From Pseudomonas sp. ERMR1:02 (GTDB lineage Bacteria; Pseudomonadota; Gammaproteobacteria; Pseudomonadales; Pseudomonadaceae): a stretch of 64,000 bases of DNA. Each line of letters opens with the position of its first letter. Position 1 is the stretch's first letter. The notes under the pieces are model-generated. The model worked only from the letters and a program-made list of their open reading frames with translations. It made no database searches and had not been told where the DNA came from. The stretch spans positions 186,001 through 250,000 of the forward strand of contig NZ_NKJI01000003.1 of NCBI RefSeq assembly GCF_002277815.1, given 5' to 3'. Positions 1 to 10,989 of the stretch are shown here, piece after piece. The translations under genes were made by a program, and so were the position numbers.

Positions 1-59
1 GCGAGCCGGCTCCTACAGGGTTCACGCATTCTCCTGTAGGAGCCGGCTTGCTGGCGAAG
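1..59. repeat. REP pair cut by the window edge
   Basis: Two inverted copies of the Pseudomonas REP core (GTAGGAGCCGGCTTGCTGGCGAA), the left one cut by the window edge, separated by about 14 bases. They lie just after the 3' end of the chemoreceptor gene on the minus strand, where they could form a stem-loop in its mRNA. Confidence 0.85.
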
Positions 60-76
60 AGGCCTTCAGCAGCTCA

Positions 77-1966
77 TTAAATGCGGAAACTGCCTACCAA
101 TTGCTTCAACCGCGCCGCCTGCTGCTCCAGGTCTGCACATGCACGCAATGTCGATTGCAGGTTTTCCACCCCTTCCTGGTTCAACGTATTGATTTCGGTA
201 ATGTCGACGTTGATCGATTCCACCACAGCCGTCTGTTCCTCGGTCGCCGTGGCCACCGACTGGTTCATGCCGTCGATTTCACCGATGCGCTGCGTCACGC
301 TGTTCAGACGCTCGCCGGCCAGATTGGCGATTTCCACACTGTCCTGACTGTGACGCTGGCTGTCGCTCATGGTGCTGACGGACTCGCGGGCGCCGACCTG
401 CAGCTCCTCGATCATGGTCTGCACCTGCTGCGCCGACTCCTGGGTGCGGTGCGCCAGGTTGCGTACTTCATCGGCCACCACCGCAAACCCGCGTCCGGCT
501 TCACCCGCCCGCGCCGCTTCAATGGCGGCGTTGAGCGCCAGCAGGTTGGTTTGTTGGGAAATGCTGGTGATCACTTCGAGAATCTGCCCGATGTTCACGG
601 TTTTACTGTTGAGCGATTCGATATTGCTGCTGGAAGCGCTGAGCATGTTCGATAGCTGATTCATGGCGGCAATGCTGCGATCCACCACTTGCTGGCCATC
701 TTCAGCAAGGCTTCGGGCATCGCTGGCCTGATTCGAAGCTTGCGCGGCATTGCGGGCGATCTCCTGGGCGGCAGCCCCGAGCTGATTGATCGCCGCCGCC
801 ACGCTGCTGGTGCGCGAGGCCTGTTGGTCAGAGTTGAACATCGATGAGTTCGAGGCCGCCACCACACGCAACGCCACCTCGTTGACTTGCCCGGTGGCCG
901 AGGACACTTCGCGGATCGAACCGTGGATACGATCGACAAAACGGTTGAATGCAGTGCCGAGGATGCCGAACTCATCGTTGTTCACGATGGTCAGGCGTTT
1001 GGTCAGGTCGCCTTCGCCGTCGGCGATATCGGCCATTGCGCGGGTCATGACATTAAGCGGCTGGATCAGGAGGCGGATCAGCATGCCCAGCAGGGCGATG
1101 ATGATGGCGACGGCAATGATGGTCGCAATGACTGCCGAGGTGCGGAAATCGCTGAGCTTGGCGAAGGCCTTGTCTTTATCCACTGACAGACCGATGTACC
1201 AGTTGACTGACGAAAGCCCTTTGATAGGGGTGAAGGTCATGATGCGGGTTTTACCGCCGACCTGAATTTCGCTCAGTTCACTGCTGATTGCGGGCGTGTC
1301 CTGAGGGTAAACATCCTTCAGTGTTTTCATCGCCAGTGCTTTGTCGGGGTGCACCAGGATCTTGCCGTCGGAGCTGATCAGGAAGGCATAGCCCATCCCG
1401 TCGAAGTCCAGCGCTTTGAGGCTGTCGGCGATCACCTGCAAACTCAGGTCGCCACCGACCACGCCAATGTTTTGTCCATCCTTAATGACGCTGTCGACAA
1501 TGGAGATTACCAGCTGGCCGGAAGCCAGATCGATATAGGGTTCAGTCAGTGCCGAACCGCTGGTGCTTTGGGCGCTCTTGTACCAGGGACGGGCACGAGG
1601 GTCATAGCCATCGGGCATTTTGCTGTCCGGGCGGATGATGAAAGAACCATCCTTGTTGCCCAGGTAGGCGCCCATGAAGGTCGACGTCACGGCTTTTTGC
1701 ACCAGCAGTTTGGCGACGTTATCAGCGTCCGGGTTCAGTGCAACGGTTTGCGAGAGGTTTTCCACCAGCAAGCTGCGTCCGGCGAGCCAGGTCTGGATGT
1801 TGTTGGCAGTGACTCTGCCCATTTCCTGCAGATAATTGTCCAGGTCCTTGCGAATGGCATTGCGCTGCAAATAATCGTTGTACAGCGTGAACGAGGCAAA
1901 GGCAGCAATGACAATGAGAGCGGCGGCAAGCAGGATTTTATGGCTGAAGCGTAGATTTTTGTTCAT
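77..1966 (-). CDS. methyl-accepting chemotaxis protein, amino-acid dCache type (PctA/B/C-like)
   Basis: Inner-membrane chemoreceptor of 629 aa that passes periplasmic ligand occupancy to CheA/CheW. TM1 is about residues 11-30, a periplasmic dCache domain follows to about 275, TM2 is about 277-301, then HAMP and a long signalling hairpin with the conserved tip (residues [20 protein letters not shown]). The dCache carries the amino-acid binding residues known from PctA: Y121, R126, W128, Y129, Y144, D146 and D173, so amino acids are the likely ligands (inference from the family). I start at the second ATG ([10 protein letters not shown]), which matches family N-termini; an upstream ATG at 1999 would add 11 residues and has no better ribosome site. 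There is no C-terminal CheR-binding pentapeptide; it ends GSFRI. Confidence 0.93.
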   Translation of the reverse strand: MNKNLRFSHKILLAAALIVIAAFASFTLYNDYLQRNAIRKDLDNYLQEMGRVTANNIQTWLAGRSLLVENLSQTVALNPDADNVAKLLVQKAVTSTFMGAYLGNKDGSFIIRPDSKMPDGYDPRARPWYKSAQSTSGSALTEPYIDLASGQLVISIVDSVIKDGQNIGVVGGDLSLQVIADSLKALDFDGMGYAFLISSDGKILVHPDKALAMKTLKDVYPQDTPAISSELSEIQVGGKTRIMTFTPIKGLSSVNWYIGLSVDKDKAFAKLSDFRTSAVIATIIAVAIIIALLGMLIRLLIQPLNVMTRAMADIADGEGDLTKRLTIVNNDEFGILGTAFNRFVDRIHGSIREVSSATGQVNEVALRVVAASNSSMFNSDQQASRTSSVAAAINQLGAAAQEIARNAAQASNQASDARSLAEDGQQVVDRSIAAMNQLSNMLSASSSNIESLNSKTVNIGQILEVITSISQQTNLLALNAAIEAARAGEAGRGFAVVADEVRNLAHRTQESAQQVQTMIEELQVGARESVSTMSDSQRHSQDSVEIANLAGERLNSVTQRIGEIDGMNQSVATATEEQTAVVESINVDITEINTLNQEGVENLQSTLRACADLEQQAARLKQLVGSFRI

Positions 1967-2142
1967 GGCTTGGAGTTCCGCTAAGGTCTTAATGCCCATC
2001 GCGTGCTTTTATAAAGAGACGCAAAATGAGCAAGGTTGAAAGCAAGTGATATTTCCGTCGCTCCTTAAGGGAAATGTCCTACCAGATCATGTCTGTCTGC
2101 TTTGTTGTATTTCTATCGGCCGTGCAGGGCCAAAGATTAACC

Positions 2143-3642
2143 ATGGGTGACCAAATGCCTGACTCATTGCAACTCGTTATCGGTGCCGATCCTTCGGGGC
2201 AGCCGATCGCCCAGGCCATGCACCTGGCCAACCGTCACGGTTTGATCGCGGGCGCGACCGGGACCGGCAAGACTGTCACTTTGCAACGCATGGCCGAAGC
2301 CTTCAGCGATGCTGGTGTGGCGGTGTTCGCCGCTGATATCAAAGGTGACCTGTGCGGTCTGGGCGCTGCGGGCAACCCCCAGGGCAAGATCGCCGAGCGG
2401 ATTGCCGGGATGCCCTGGCTGAATTACAAGCCGGCGGCATATCCGGTAACCCTTTGGGACGTACATGGTCAGTCCGGTCATCCATTGCGCACGACATTGA
2501 GCGAAATGGGACCATTGCTGCTGGGAAGCCTATTGGAGCTAACCGACAGTCAACAGTCGGCACTGTATGCCGCGTTCAAGGTCGCGGACCGCGAAGGCCT
2601 TTTGTTGCTGGACCTGAAAGACTTGAAGGCGCTGCTCAATCACCTCAAGGACAACCCGCATTTGTTGGGGGACGACGCGGCGCTGATGACCACCGGTTCC
2701 AGCCAGGCCCTGTTGCGACGTCTGGCGACCCTTGAGCAACAAGGCGCGGAGGCTTTGTTCGGCGAACCGGCGCTGCAACTCGAAGACATTCTGCAACCGA
2801 CCGCGGACGGCCGTGGGCGCATTCACTTGCTCGATGCCAGTCGCCTGGTGCACGAGTCGCCGAAGGTCTACGCGACGTTCCTGTTGTGGTTGCTGGCTGA
2901 GCTGTTCGAGCAATTGCCGGAACGTGGCGATGCAGACAAACCGTTGCTTGCGCTGTTTTTCGACGAGGCGCATTTGTTGTTCGCCGGCACGCCAAAAGCC
3001 TTGCAGGATCGCTTGGAACAGGTGGTGCGGTTGATTCGCTCGAAAGGCGTGGGGGTGTATTTCGTCACCCAGTCGCCAGGCGACTTGCCGGATGACGTAC
3101 TGGCGCAGCTTGGGTTACGCATCCAGCATGGCTTGCGCGCATTCACCGCCAAGGAGCAAAAGTCACTGCGGGCAGTGGCCGATGGCTTCCGGCCGAATCC
3201 TGCTTTCGATGCGTTGTCGGTACTGACTGAACTGGGCATCGGTGAAGCGTTGGTCGGCACCTTGCAGGACAAGGGCACGCCGGAGATGGTCCAGCGGGTC
3301 TTGGTGGCACCGCCGCAATCGCGGATCGGGCCATTGACCGAGACTGAACGAACGGTGCTGATCGGCGGTTCGCCGTTCAAGGGCCGTTACGACAAACCGA
3401 TCGATCGCGAATCGGCGTATGAAGTGCTGATGGGACGCAAGGGACTGGCGCCGGAACCCGAAGCCGCTCCGGGAAAACCAGCGCCGCAAGAGCCGAGCTT
3501 CACCGAACAGGCCGGGGAATTCCTCGGTACAGCGGCGGGGCAGGCACTGAAATCAGCGATGCGCCAGGCGGCGAATCAACTGGGACGACAATTGGTACGG
3601 GGGTTGATGGGGTCTCTGCTTGGCGGCAGTAAGCGCCGATAA
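2143..3642 (+). CDS. HerA/YjgR-like P-loop ATPase (DUF853)
   Basis: About 499 aa, a cytoplasmic ATPase of the HerA-FtsK superfamily, YjgR/DUF853 branch, whose function is not firmly known. The Walker A motif GATGTGKT lies about 37-44 residues from the chosen start, and the Walker B segment LLALFFDEAHLL is in the second half, followed by RxIRSKGVGVYFVTQSP, typical of the family. The C-terminus is a variable tail ending in GSLLGGSKRR. The start is uncertain: ATG 2143 and ATG 2155 (MPDSLQL) are both possible, and the longer frame from 2074 adds a hydrophobic stretch unlike the family. It is divergent from the chemoreceptor and followed by a REP pair. Confidence 0.85.
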   Translation: MGDQMPDSLQLVIGADPSGQPIAQAMHLANRHGLIAGATGTGKTVTLQRMAEAFSDAGVAVFAADIKGDLCGLGAAGNPQGKIAERIAGMPWLNYKPAAYPVTLWDVHGQSGHPLRTTLSEMGPLLLGSLLELTDSQQSALYAAFKVADREGLLLLDLKDLKALLNHLKDNPHLLGDDAALMTTGSSQALLRRLATLEQQGAEALFGEPALQLEDILQPTADGRGRIHLLDASRLVHESPKVYATFLLWLLAELFEQLPERGDADKPLLALFFDEAHLLFAGTPKALQDRLEQVVRLIRSKGVGVYFVTQSPGDLPDDVLAQLGLRIQHGLRAFTAKEQKSLRAVADGFRPNPAFDALSVLTELGIGEALVGTLQDKGTPEMVQRVLVAPPQSRIGPLTETERTVLIGGSPFKGRYDKPIDRESAYEVLMGRKGLAPEPEAAPGKPAPQEPSFTEQAGEFLGTAAGQALKSAMRQAANQLGRQLVRGLMGSLLGGSKRR

Positions 3643-3662
3643 AAAGATTGGGTGGTATGCCC

Positions 3663-3741
3663 CCTGTAGGAGCGAGGCTTGCCCGCGAAGAGGTTCTTGA
3701 GGCCGCCAAAAGCTTCGCGAGCAAGCCTCGCTCCTACAGGG
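3663..3741. repeat. REP pair
   Basis: Inverted pair of REP cores (CTGTAGGAGCGAGGCTTGCCCGCGAAG and its reverse form) with a spacer of about 26 bases, filling the gap between two convergent genes. Confidence 0.9.
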
Positions 3742-3753
3742 AATGTAGTGATC

Positions 3754-4209
3754 TCAGGGTTTGGATCTGGCGTGCGCCGCCAACCGCTCAAGCGCAGCCC
3801 GCAGGTTCGGATCGGTGATGCCGTCGGCCGTTGCCTGAATGGTCGCCGCCGCATCGTTGGACAAATCCATGGTATGCCCGGCCGCACCTTGCTGGACGGT
3901 AGGCGGCTGCACCTTGAACAGGATTCGCGTGAGGTTGGCGAACTCGTCGAACATCTGCAGTTGCCGTTGCAGGCGCTTTTGCTGGTAGCGCAGGCGGGTG
4001 GCCCAATGACCATCGGTGACAATCAGCAATAAACTGCCTTCGCGCCACGACGCCACATGGCAGTGTTCCCGGGCGGCGGGTTGCAGTTGACTTTCCAGCA
4101 GCCGTTGCAAATGGCCCAGGCGTTGGGCGTGGCCAAGAATGGCTTTGAGCGGCTTGGCTTCGCGAAGCAGGACGGCGGGTGCTCTGGCCGTAAGAGGGCG
4201 GAATGCCAT
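3754..4209 (-). CDS. dciA: DciA (DUF721) replicative helicase loader/operator
   Basis: 151 aa, start ATG at 4209 (MAFRPLTARAPAVLL) preceded by CAGGTG. The DUF721 core spans about residues 20-105, with the usual LQRLLESQLQP, GSLLLIVTDGHWATRLR and hydrophobic segments. DciA is the helicase operator found in most bacteria that lack the DnaC or DnaI loaders (family knowledge). It is divergent from secA. From memory, in P. aeruginosa dciA lies between lpxC and a peptidase gene before secA; here it abuts secA directly and lpxC is not in the window. Confidence 0.82.
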   Translation of the reverse strand: MAFRPLTARAPAVLLREAKPLKAILGHAQRLGHLQRLLESQLQPAAREHCHVASWREGSLLLIVTDGHWATRLRYQQKRLQRQLQMFDEFANLTRILFKVQPPTVQQGAAGHTMDLSNDAAATIQATADGITDPNLRAALERLAAHARSKP

Positions 4210-4328
4210 GATCAGACACCTGAAGTAACAGAGCCGCCATGGTAGCAGAAAGCACTGGTTGCACCCGACCCATTGCTTTGCGCGCGCTTTACCCATTAAA
4301 TCAACGAGTAACTTCTGCGCTGTATGGC

Positions 4329-4356
4329 TTGAAGTTCAGCAATTTGCCCCTATTTT
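4329..4356 (+). promoter_or_regulatory. possible sigma-70 promoter for secA
   Basis: TTGAAG (4329-4334), 16-bp spacer, TATTTT (4351-4356). A second -10-like TAGAAT lies at 4427-4432 without a clear -35. The 307-bp gap between dciA and secA otherwise holds a GC-rich leader with a GAGGGC/GCCCTC inverted repeat (4453-4458 and 4481-4486). Confidence 0.4.
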
Positions 4357-4516
4357 AAGTGAGCCCCGTCAAAGCGCCGTGCCAGCATCGTGGAATAACG
4401 CCACTTTCCTCACCATCGTTTCCGGGTAGAATGCTCGTTCGCATGCGGCCATGAGGGCTGCTCGGGCGACTCACGGGGCCGCCCTCCATCCCTTTAGTGT
4501 GGAAGATCCTGCCGAT

Positions 4517-7252
<2,736 letters not shown>

Positions 7253-7278
7253 ACCCGTTTCATACGCTGATATACCCG

Positions 7279-7311
7279 CGCCGCGACCGGCTCATGCCGT
7301 CGCGGCGTTTT
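7279..7311 (+). terminator. hairpin terminator after secA
   Basis: Stem CGCCGCGAC (7279-7287) with GTCGCGGCG (7299-7307), extended inside by GGC-TCAT-GCC, then a short TTTT tract. Strong stem, weak U-tract. Confidence 0.65.
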
Positions 7312-7383
7312 ACCATTCAAACCACCGCCTTCTTGAAAAAAAGAGCGCAGCGGTGCAGACATCATCTAGTGAGGAGCACATTC

Positions 7384-8601
7384 ATGGCTGTTGGTCTTGG
7401 TCCTTTGCCAACGTTGCACCCGGTTGCCGGTTTTGAACTCGGTATCGCTTCGGCCGGCATCAAGCGCCCGGGGCGCAAGGATGTCGTGGTCATGCGCTGT
7501 GCCGAAGGTTCCACAGTCGCTGGCGTGTTCACCCTGAACGCCTTTTGCGCAGCACCCGTGATCCTGGCCAAACAGCGTGTGCAAGGTCCGGTGCGTTACT
7601 TGCTGACCAACACTGGCAATGCCAACGCCGGCACCGGTGAACCGGGTCTTGCCGCCGCCGAGCGCACCTGCGCCAAACTGGCTGAACTGACCGGCGTAGA
7701 CGCCAGCCTGGTATTGCCGTACTCCACCGGTGTGATCGGCGAGCCATTGCCGGTCGAGAAAATCGAAGGCGCATTGCAAGCTGCCCTCGACGACCTGTCG
7801 GTGAACAACTGGGAAGCTGCCGCCACCGGCATCATGACCACCGACACCCTGCCTAAAGGCGCCAGCCGCCAGTTCCAGCACGACGGCGTGACCATCACTG
7901 TCACCGGCATCAGCAAAGGCGCGGGCATGATTCGCCCGAACATGGCCACGATGCTCGGCTACATCGCCACCGATGCCAAAGTCTCCCGCGATGTGCTGCA
8001 AAATCTGATGCTGGACGGTGCCAACAAGTCGTTCAATCGCATCACCATCGACGGCGACACCTCGACCAACGACTGCTGCATGCTGATTGCCACCGGTCAG
8101 GCTGCATTGCCGGAAATTACCCGCGCCGAGGGCGAACTGTTCGCCAAGCTCAAGCAAGCGGTGTTCGAAGTGTGCATGGATGTGGCCCAGGCGATCGTTC
8201 GCGATGGCGAAGGCGCGACCAAGTTCGTGACCGTTGAAGTCAACGGCGGCGGCAATCACCAGGAGTGCCTGGACGTCGGTTACACCGTGGCCCACTCGCC
8301 GCTGATCAAGACCGCACTGTTCGCTTCTGACCCGAACTGGGGCCGTATCCTGGCCGCTGTCGGCCGTGCCGGCGTACCGAACCTGGACGTGAGCAAGATC
8401 GACGTGTTCCTCGGCGAAGTGTACATCGCCAGCCGTGGTGCCCGCGCCGCGACCTACACCGAAGCTCAGGGCGCGGCGGTGATGCAGCAGGAAGAAATCA
8501 CCATCCGTATCGAACTGGGTCGCGGCGATTGCAGTGAAACCATCTGGACCACCGACCTGTCCCACGAATACGTGAAGATCAACGCCGAGTACCGTACCTG
8601 A
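7384..8601 (+). CDS. argJ: ArgJ, glutamate N-acetyltransferase/amino-acid acetyltransferase
   Basis: 405 aa. It transfers acetyl from N-acetylornithine to glutamate in the cyclic arginine pathway (and may also use acetyl-CoA in the bifunctional form). The precursor cleaves itself at the Ala-Thr bond inside NMATMLGYIATD, whose Thr is the catalytic nucleophile; GNANAGTGEPG, SKGAGMIRPN and FASDPNWGRILAAVG are further family signatures. Start ATG 7384 follows GAGGAG at 7371-7376; longer open frame upstream runs into the secA end and is not used. Order secA-argJ-GST-Nudix is as in P. aeruginosa (from memory). Confidence 0.96.
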   Translation: MAVGLGPLPTLHPVAGFELGIASAGIKRPGRKDVVVMRCAEGSTVAGVFTLNAFCAAPVILAKQRVQGPVRYLLTNTGNANAGTGEPGLAAAERTCAKLAELTGVDASLVLPYSTGVIGEPLPVEKIEGALQAALDDLSVNNWEAAATGIMTTDTLPKGASRQFQHDGVTITVTGISKGAGMIRPNMATMLGYIATDAKVSRDVLQNLMLDGANKSFNRITIDGDTSTNDCCMLIATGQAALPEITRAEGELFAKLKQAVFEVCMDVAQAIVRDGEGATKFVTVEVNGGGNHQECLDVGYTVAHSPLIKTALFASDPNWGRILAAVGRAGVPNLDVSKIDVFLGEVYIASRGARAATYTEAQGAAVMQQEEITIRIELGRGDCSETIWTTDLSHEYVKINAEYRT

Positions 8602-8605
8602 TTCC

Positions 8606-8700
8606 TCTGTAGGAGCCGGCTTGCCGGCGAAGGCGTCTTCAGCCGCGATGAATGTGTTGAGGCCGCTACCGCTTTCGCTGGCAAGCCAGCTCCTACAGGG
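8606..8700. repeat. REP pair
   Basis: Inverted REP cores TGTAGGAGCCGGCTTGCCGGCGAAGG and CGCTGGCAAGCCAGCTCCTACAGG flank about 45 bases, between argJ and the GST gene. Confidence 0.9.
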
Positions 8701-8727
8701 TTTCTTCTTGATTGAGGACGCCTGAAC

Positions 8728-9360
8728 ATGAGTTATCACCTGATCATCGGCGACAAATTGCTCTCTTCCTGGTCCCTGCGCGGCGCCCTGGCCCTCGATT
8801 TGGCCGGCGCCTCCTACACCGAGGAACTGATCAAGCTGAACCAGCTGGACACCCGCGAGCGTCTGCTCAAGCATTCGCCAACCGGCAAAGTCCCTCTGTT
8901 GAAGACCGAGCACGGTACCATCGCCGACTCACTGGCGATTGCAGAGTACCTGGCGGAGCAGTTCCCCGACGCGGGCCTGTGGCCCAAAGACATCTCTGCC
9001 CGCGCCCAGGCGCGTTCAGCATGCGCGCAAATGCACAGCGGTTTCTTCGCCATGCGCGGCAACATGCCATTCGACCTGAGCCACGATGCACCGCTGGCGC
9101 CGACTCCGGCTGACGTCCATGCCGATATCGAGCGTATGGTGGCGTTGTGGGCCGAGTGCCGCGCCGCTGCCGCTGAAAGTGGCCCGTACTTGTTCGGGCG
9201 TGCGAGTCTGGCCGATGTCTTCTTCGCACCGATCGCCGTGCGCCTGCGCACCTATCAGGTGAAGCTGCCCGCGGTCGACGAAGCCTATGTTGAAACCATC
9301 TACCAATGGCCAGCGTTCAAGGCCTGGCAGAAGGCCGGACTGGAGGAGATCGAGCGGTGA
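8728..9360 (+). CDS. glutathione S-transferase family protein
   Basis: 210 aa cytosolic protein. N-terminal thioredoxin-like domain (about 1-80) with SSWSLRGALALDLAG in the catalytic-loop position and the cis-Pro and GSH-binding segment GKVPLLKTEHGTIADSLAIAEYLAEQFPD, then the helical C-terminal domain with RASLADVFFAPIAVRL. The SxWS N-terminus resembles the maleylacetoacetate isomerase/zeta or YfcF-type GSTs; the substrate cannot be assigned. Its stop codon overlaps the GTG start of the next gene (GTGA), so the two are probably translationally coupled. Confidence 0.88.
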   Translation: MSYHLIIGDKLLSSWSLRGALALDLAGASYTEELIKLNQLDTRERLLKHSPTGKVPLLKTEHGTIADSLAIAEYLAEQFPDAGLWPKDISARAQARSACAQMHSGFFAMRGNMPFDLSHDAPLAPTPADVHADIERMVALWAECRAAAAESGPYLFGRASLADVFFAPIAVRLRTYQVKLPAVDEAYVETIYQWPAFKAWQKAGLEEIER

Positions 9361-10307
9361 AACGAGTACACGTAGCCGCTGCTGTTATCCGTGACAGCAG
9401 CGGCAAGATCCTCATCGCCCGCCGTGCCGATACGCAGCACCAGGGCGGCTTGTGGGAGTTTCCCGGTGGCAAGGTCGAGGCTGATGAGTCAGTCGAAACC
9501 GCACTGTCCCGCGAACTGCTGGAAGAGCTGGGCATCGTGGTCAGCGCGGCGCGCCCGTTGATCAAGGTCCGTCACGATTACCCGGACAAGCAGGTGTTGC
9601 TGGATGTCTGGGAAGTCTCGGCGTTTAGCGGCGAGCCTCACGGCGCCGAAGGCCAGCCTTTGGCCTGGGTGACGGCACGCGAGCTGTCGGGTTACGAGTT
9701 CCCGGAGGCCAACCGGCCAATCGTCGCTGCTGCCCGGTTACCCGAGCAGTATCTGATCACCCCGCAAGACCTGGAAACCCCGGCTCTGCTGCGGGGGATT
9801 CAGAAAGCCATTGCGGGCGGTATCAAGTTGATCCAGCTGCGGGCGCCGAACGGCTACGACCCGAAATACCGCGATCTGGCGGTGGATGCCGCGGGGCTGT
9901 GTGCCGGCAAGGCGCAGTTGATGATCAAGGGGCCGTTCGAGTGGCTAGGGGACTTCCCCTCCGCAGGCTGGCACATCACTTCGGCACAGTTGCGCAAATA
10001 TGCGGCCGCCGGTCGGCCATTGCCCGCGTCGCGCTGGTTGGCGGCATCCTGCCATAACGCCGAAGAGCTGACGCTTGCCGAAGAGATGGGCGTGGATTTC
10101 GTGACCTTATCGCCCGTGCAGCCGACCTTGACCCATCCGGATGCTCAGCCCCTGGGCTGGGAACAGGCTTCAACTTTGATCGAAGGGTTCAGCAAACCGG
10201 TGTTCCTGCTGGGTGGCGTGGGGCCGGCAGAGGTTGAAAAAGCCTGGGCGGCGGGAGCCCAGGGTGTGGCGGGGATTCGGGCATTCTGGCCTGATTCTCT
10301 GGTGTAG
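9357..10307 (+). CDS. Nudix hydrolase fused to a ThiE-like domain
   Basis: 316 aa. Residues about 1-135 are a MutT-type Nudix domain with the box GGKVEADES...RELLEELGI, expected to clean up oxidised nucleotides such as 8-oxo-dGTP. Residues about 140-316 are a TIM-barrel domain like thiamine-phosphate synthase, with IKLIQLRAP, ITSAQLRK, DFVTLSPVQPT and VFLLGGVGP; this fusion is common in pseudomonads and the role of the second half is not settled. The GTG start at 9357 overlaps the GST stop and has GGAGGAG about 8 bases upstream. A longer frame from 9306 lies inside the GST gene and is not needed. Confidence 0.9.
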   Translation: MKRVHVAAAVIRDSSGKILIARRADTQHQGGLWEFPGGKVEADESVETALSRELLEELGIVVSAARPLIKVRHDYPDKQVLLDVWEVSAFSGEPHGAEGQPLAWVTARELSGYEFPEANRPIVAAARLPEQYLITPQDLETPALLRGIQKAIAGGIKLIQLRAPNGYDPKYRDLAVDAAGLCAGKAQLMIKGPFEWLGDFPSAGWHITSAQLRKYAAAGRPLPASRWLAASCHNAEELTLAEEMGVDFVTLSPVQPTLTHPDAQPLGWEQASTLIEGFSKPVFLLGGVGPAEVEKAWAAGAQGVAGIRAFWPDSLV

Positions 10308-10318
10308 GTACTGGCCCA

Positions 10319-10384
10319 TTCGCCAGCAAGCCGGCTCCTACAGGTGTACGCTAACCCTTTGTAGGAGCCGGCTTGCTGGCGAAG
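10319..10384. repeat. REP pair
   Basis: Tightly spaced inverted REP cores (TTCGCCAGCAAGCCGGCTCC and GTAGGAGCCGGCTTGCTGGCGAA) between convergent genes. Confidence 0.9.
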
Positions 10385-10404
10385 GCGGCCTCAAAAAACG
10401 CCAC

Positions 10405-10986
10405 CTAATTTTTTGGCTTCACCGCCGGCTGCCACAAAATCTCCGCAACCCCCTGCCTCCTGGCAATCACCCGCGCCATTACAAACAACAAATCCGACAG
10501 CCGATTGATGTACGCCAACCCAACCCCGGCCAACGGCTCGACGGCATTCAGATGCTGACAGCGGCGCTCGGCACTGCGTGCCAGACTGCGGCAGACGTGA
10601 GCCTGAGCAATCAAAGCCGATCCGCCCGGCAAAATGAAATTCTCCAGTGGACCCAATTCTTCATTCCACACATCGATCGCCGCTTCCAGGCGTTCAATTT
10701 CTGCGGCGTTCAACGCCTGGTACTCCGGCATTGCCAGCTCGCCGCCAAGGTCGAATAACCGGTGCTGACAAGGCGCAAGCACCTCAATCACTTCCTTCAG
10801 CCCCGGATGCTCGGCGCTTTGCGCCGCCAGTCCGGCCAACAGCACGCCTACCTGACTGTTCAGCGTATCGACCTCGCCAATGGCCTCGATCCGCGGGTGA
10901 TCCTTGGGCACACGGCGACCGTCGCCCAGTCCGGTTTCGCCTTTGTCGCCGGTGCGGGTGTAGATCTTCGACAAGCGAAAGCCCAT
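10405..10986 (-). CDS. cob(I)yrinic acid a,c-diamide adenosyltransferase, PduO type
   Basis: 193 aa. Attaches the adenosyl group of ATP to cob(I)alamin or its precursors. The N-terminal ATP-binding motif KIYTRTGDKGETGLGDGRRV, the EAIGEVDTLNSQVG segment, FILPGGSALIAQAHVCRSLARSAER and the helix-bundle end INRLSDLLFVMARV are typical of PduO/CobO2 enzymes. Length is normal. It starts three bases after the upstream sensor kinase gene ends, so the two are probably cotranscribed; a functional link is not evident. Confidence 0.93.
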   Translation of the reverse strand: MGFRLSKIYTRTGDKGETGLGDGRRVPKDHPRIEAIGEVDTLNSQVGVLLAGLAAQSAEHPGLKEVIEVLAPCQHRLFDLGGELAMPEYQALNAAEIERLEAAIDVWNEELGPLENFILPGGSALIAQAHVCRSLARSAERRCQHLNAVEPLAGVGLAYINRLSDLLFVMARVIARRQGVAEILWQPAVKPKN

Positions 10987-10989
10987 GGG

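Noticed and set aside
4451..4516. 22-codon N-terminal extension of secA
   Set aside because: No family similarity; [11 protein letters not shown] at 4517 is the conserved start.
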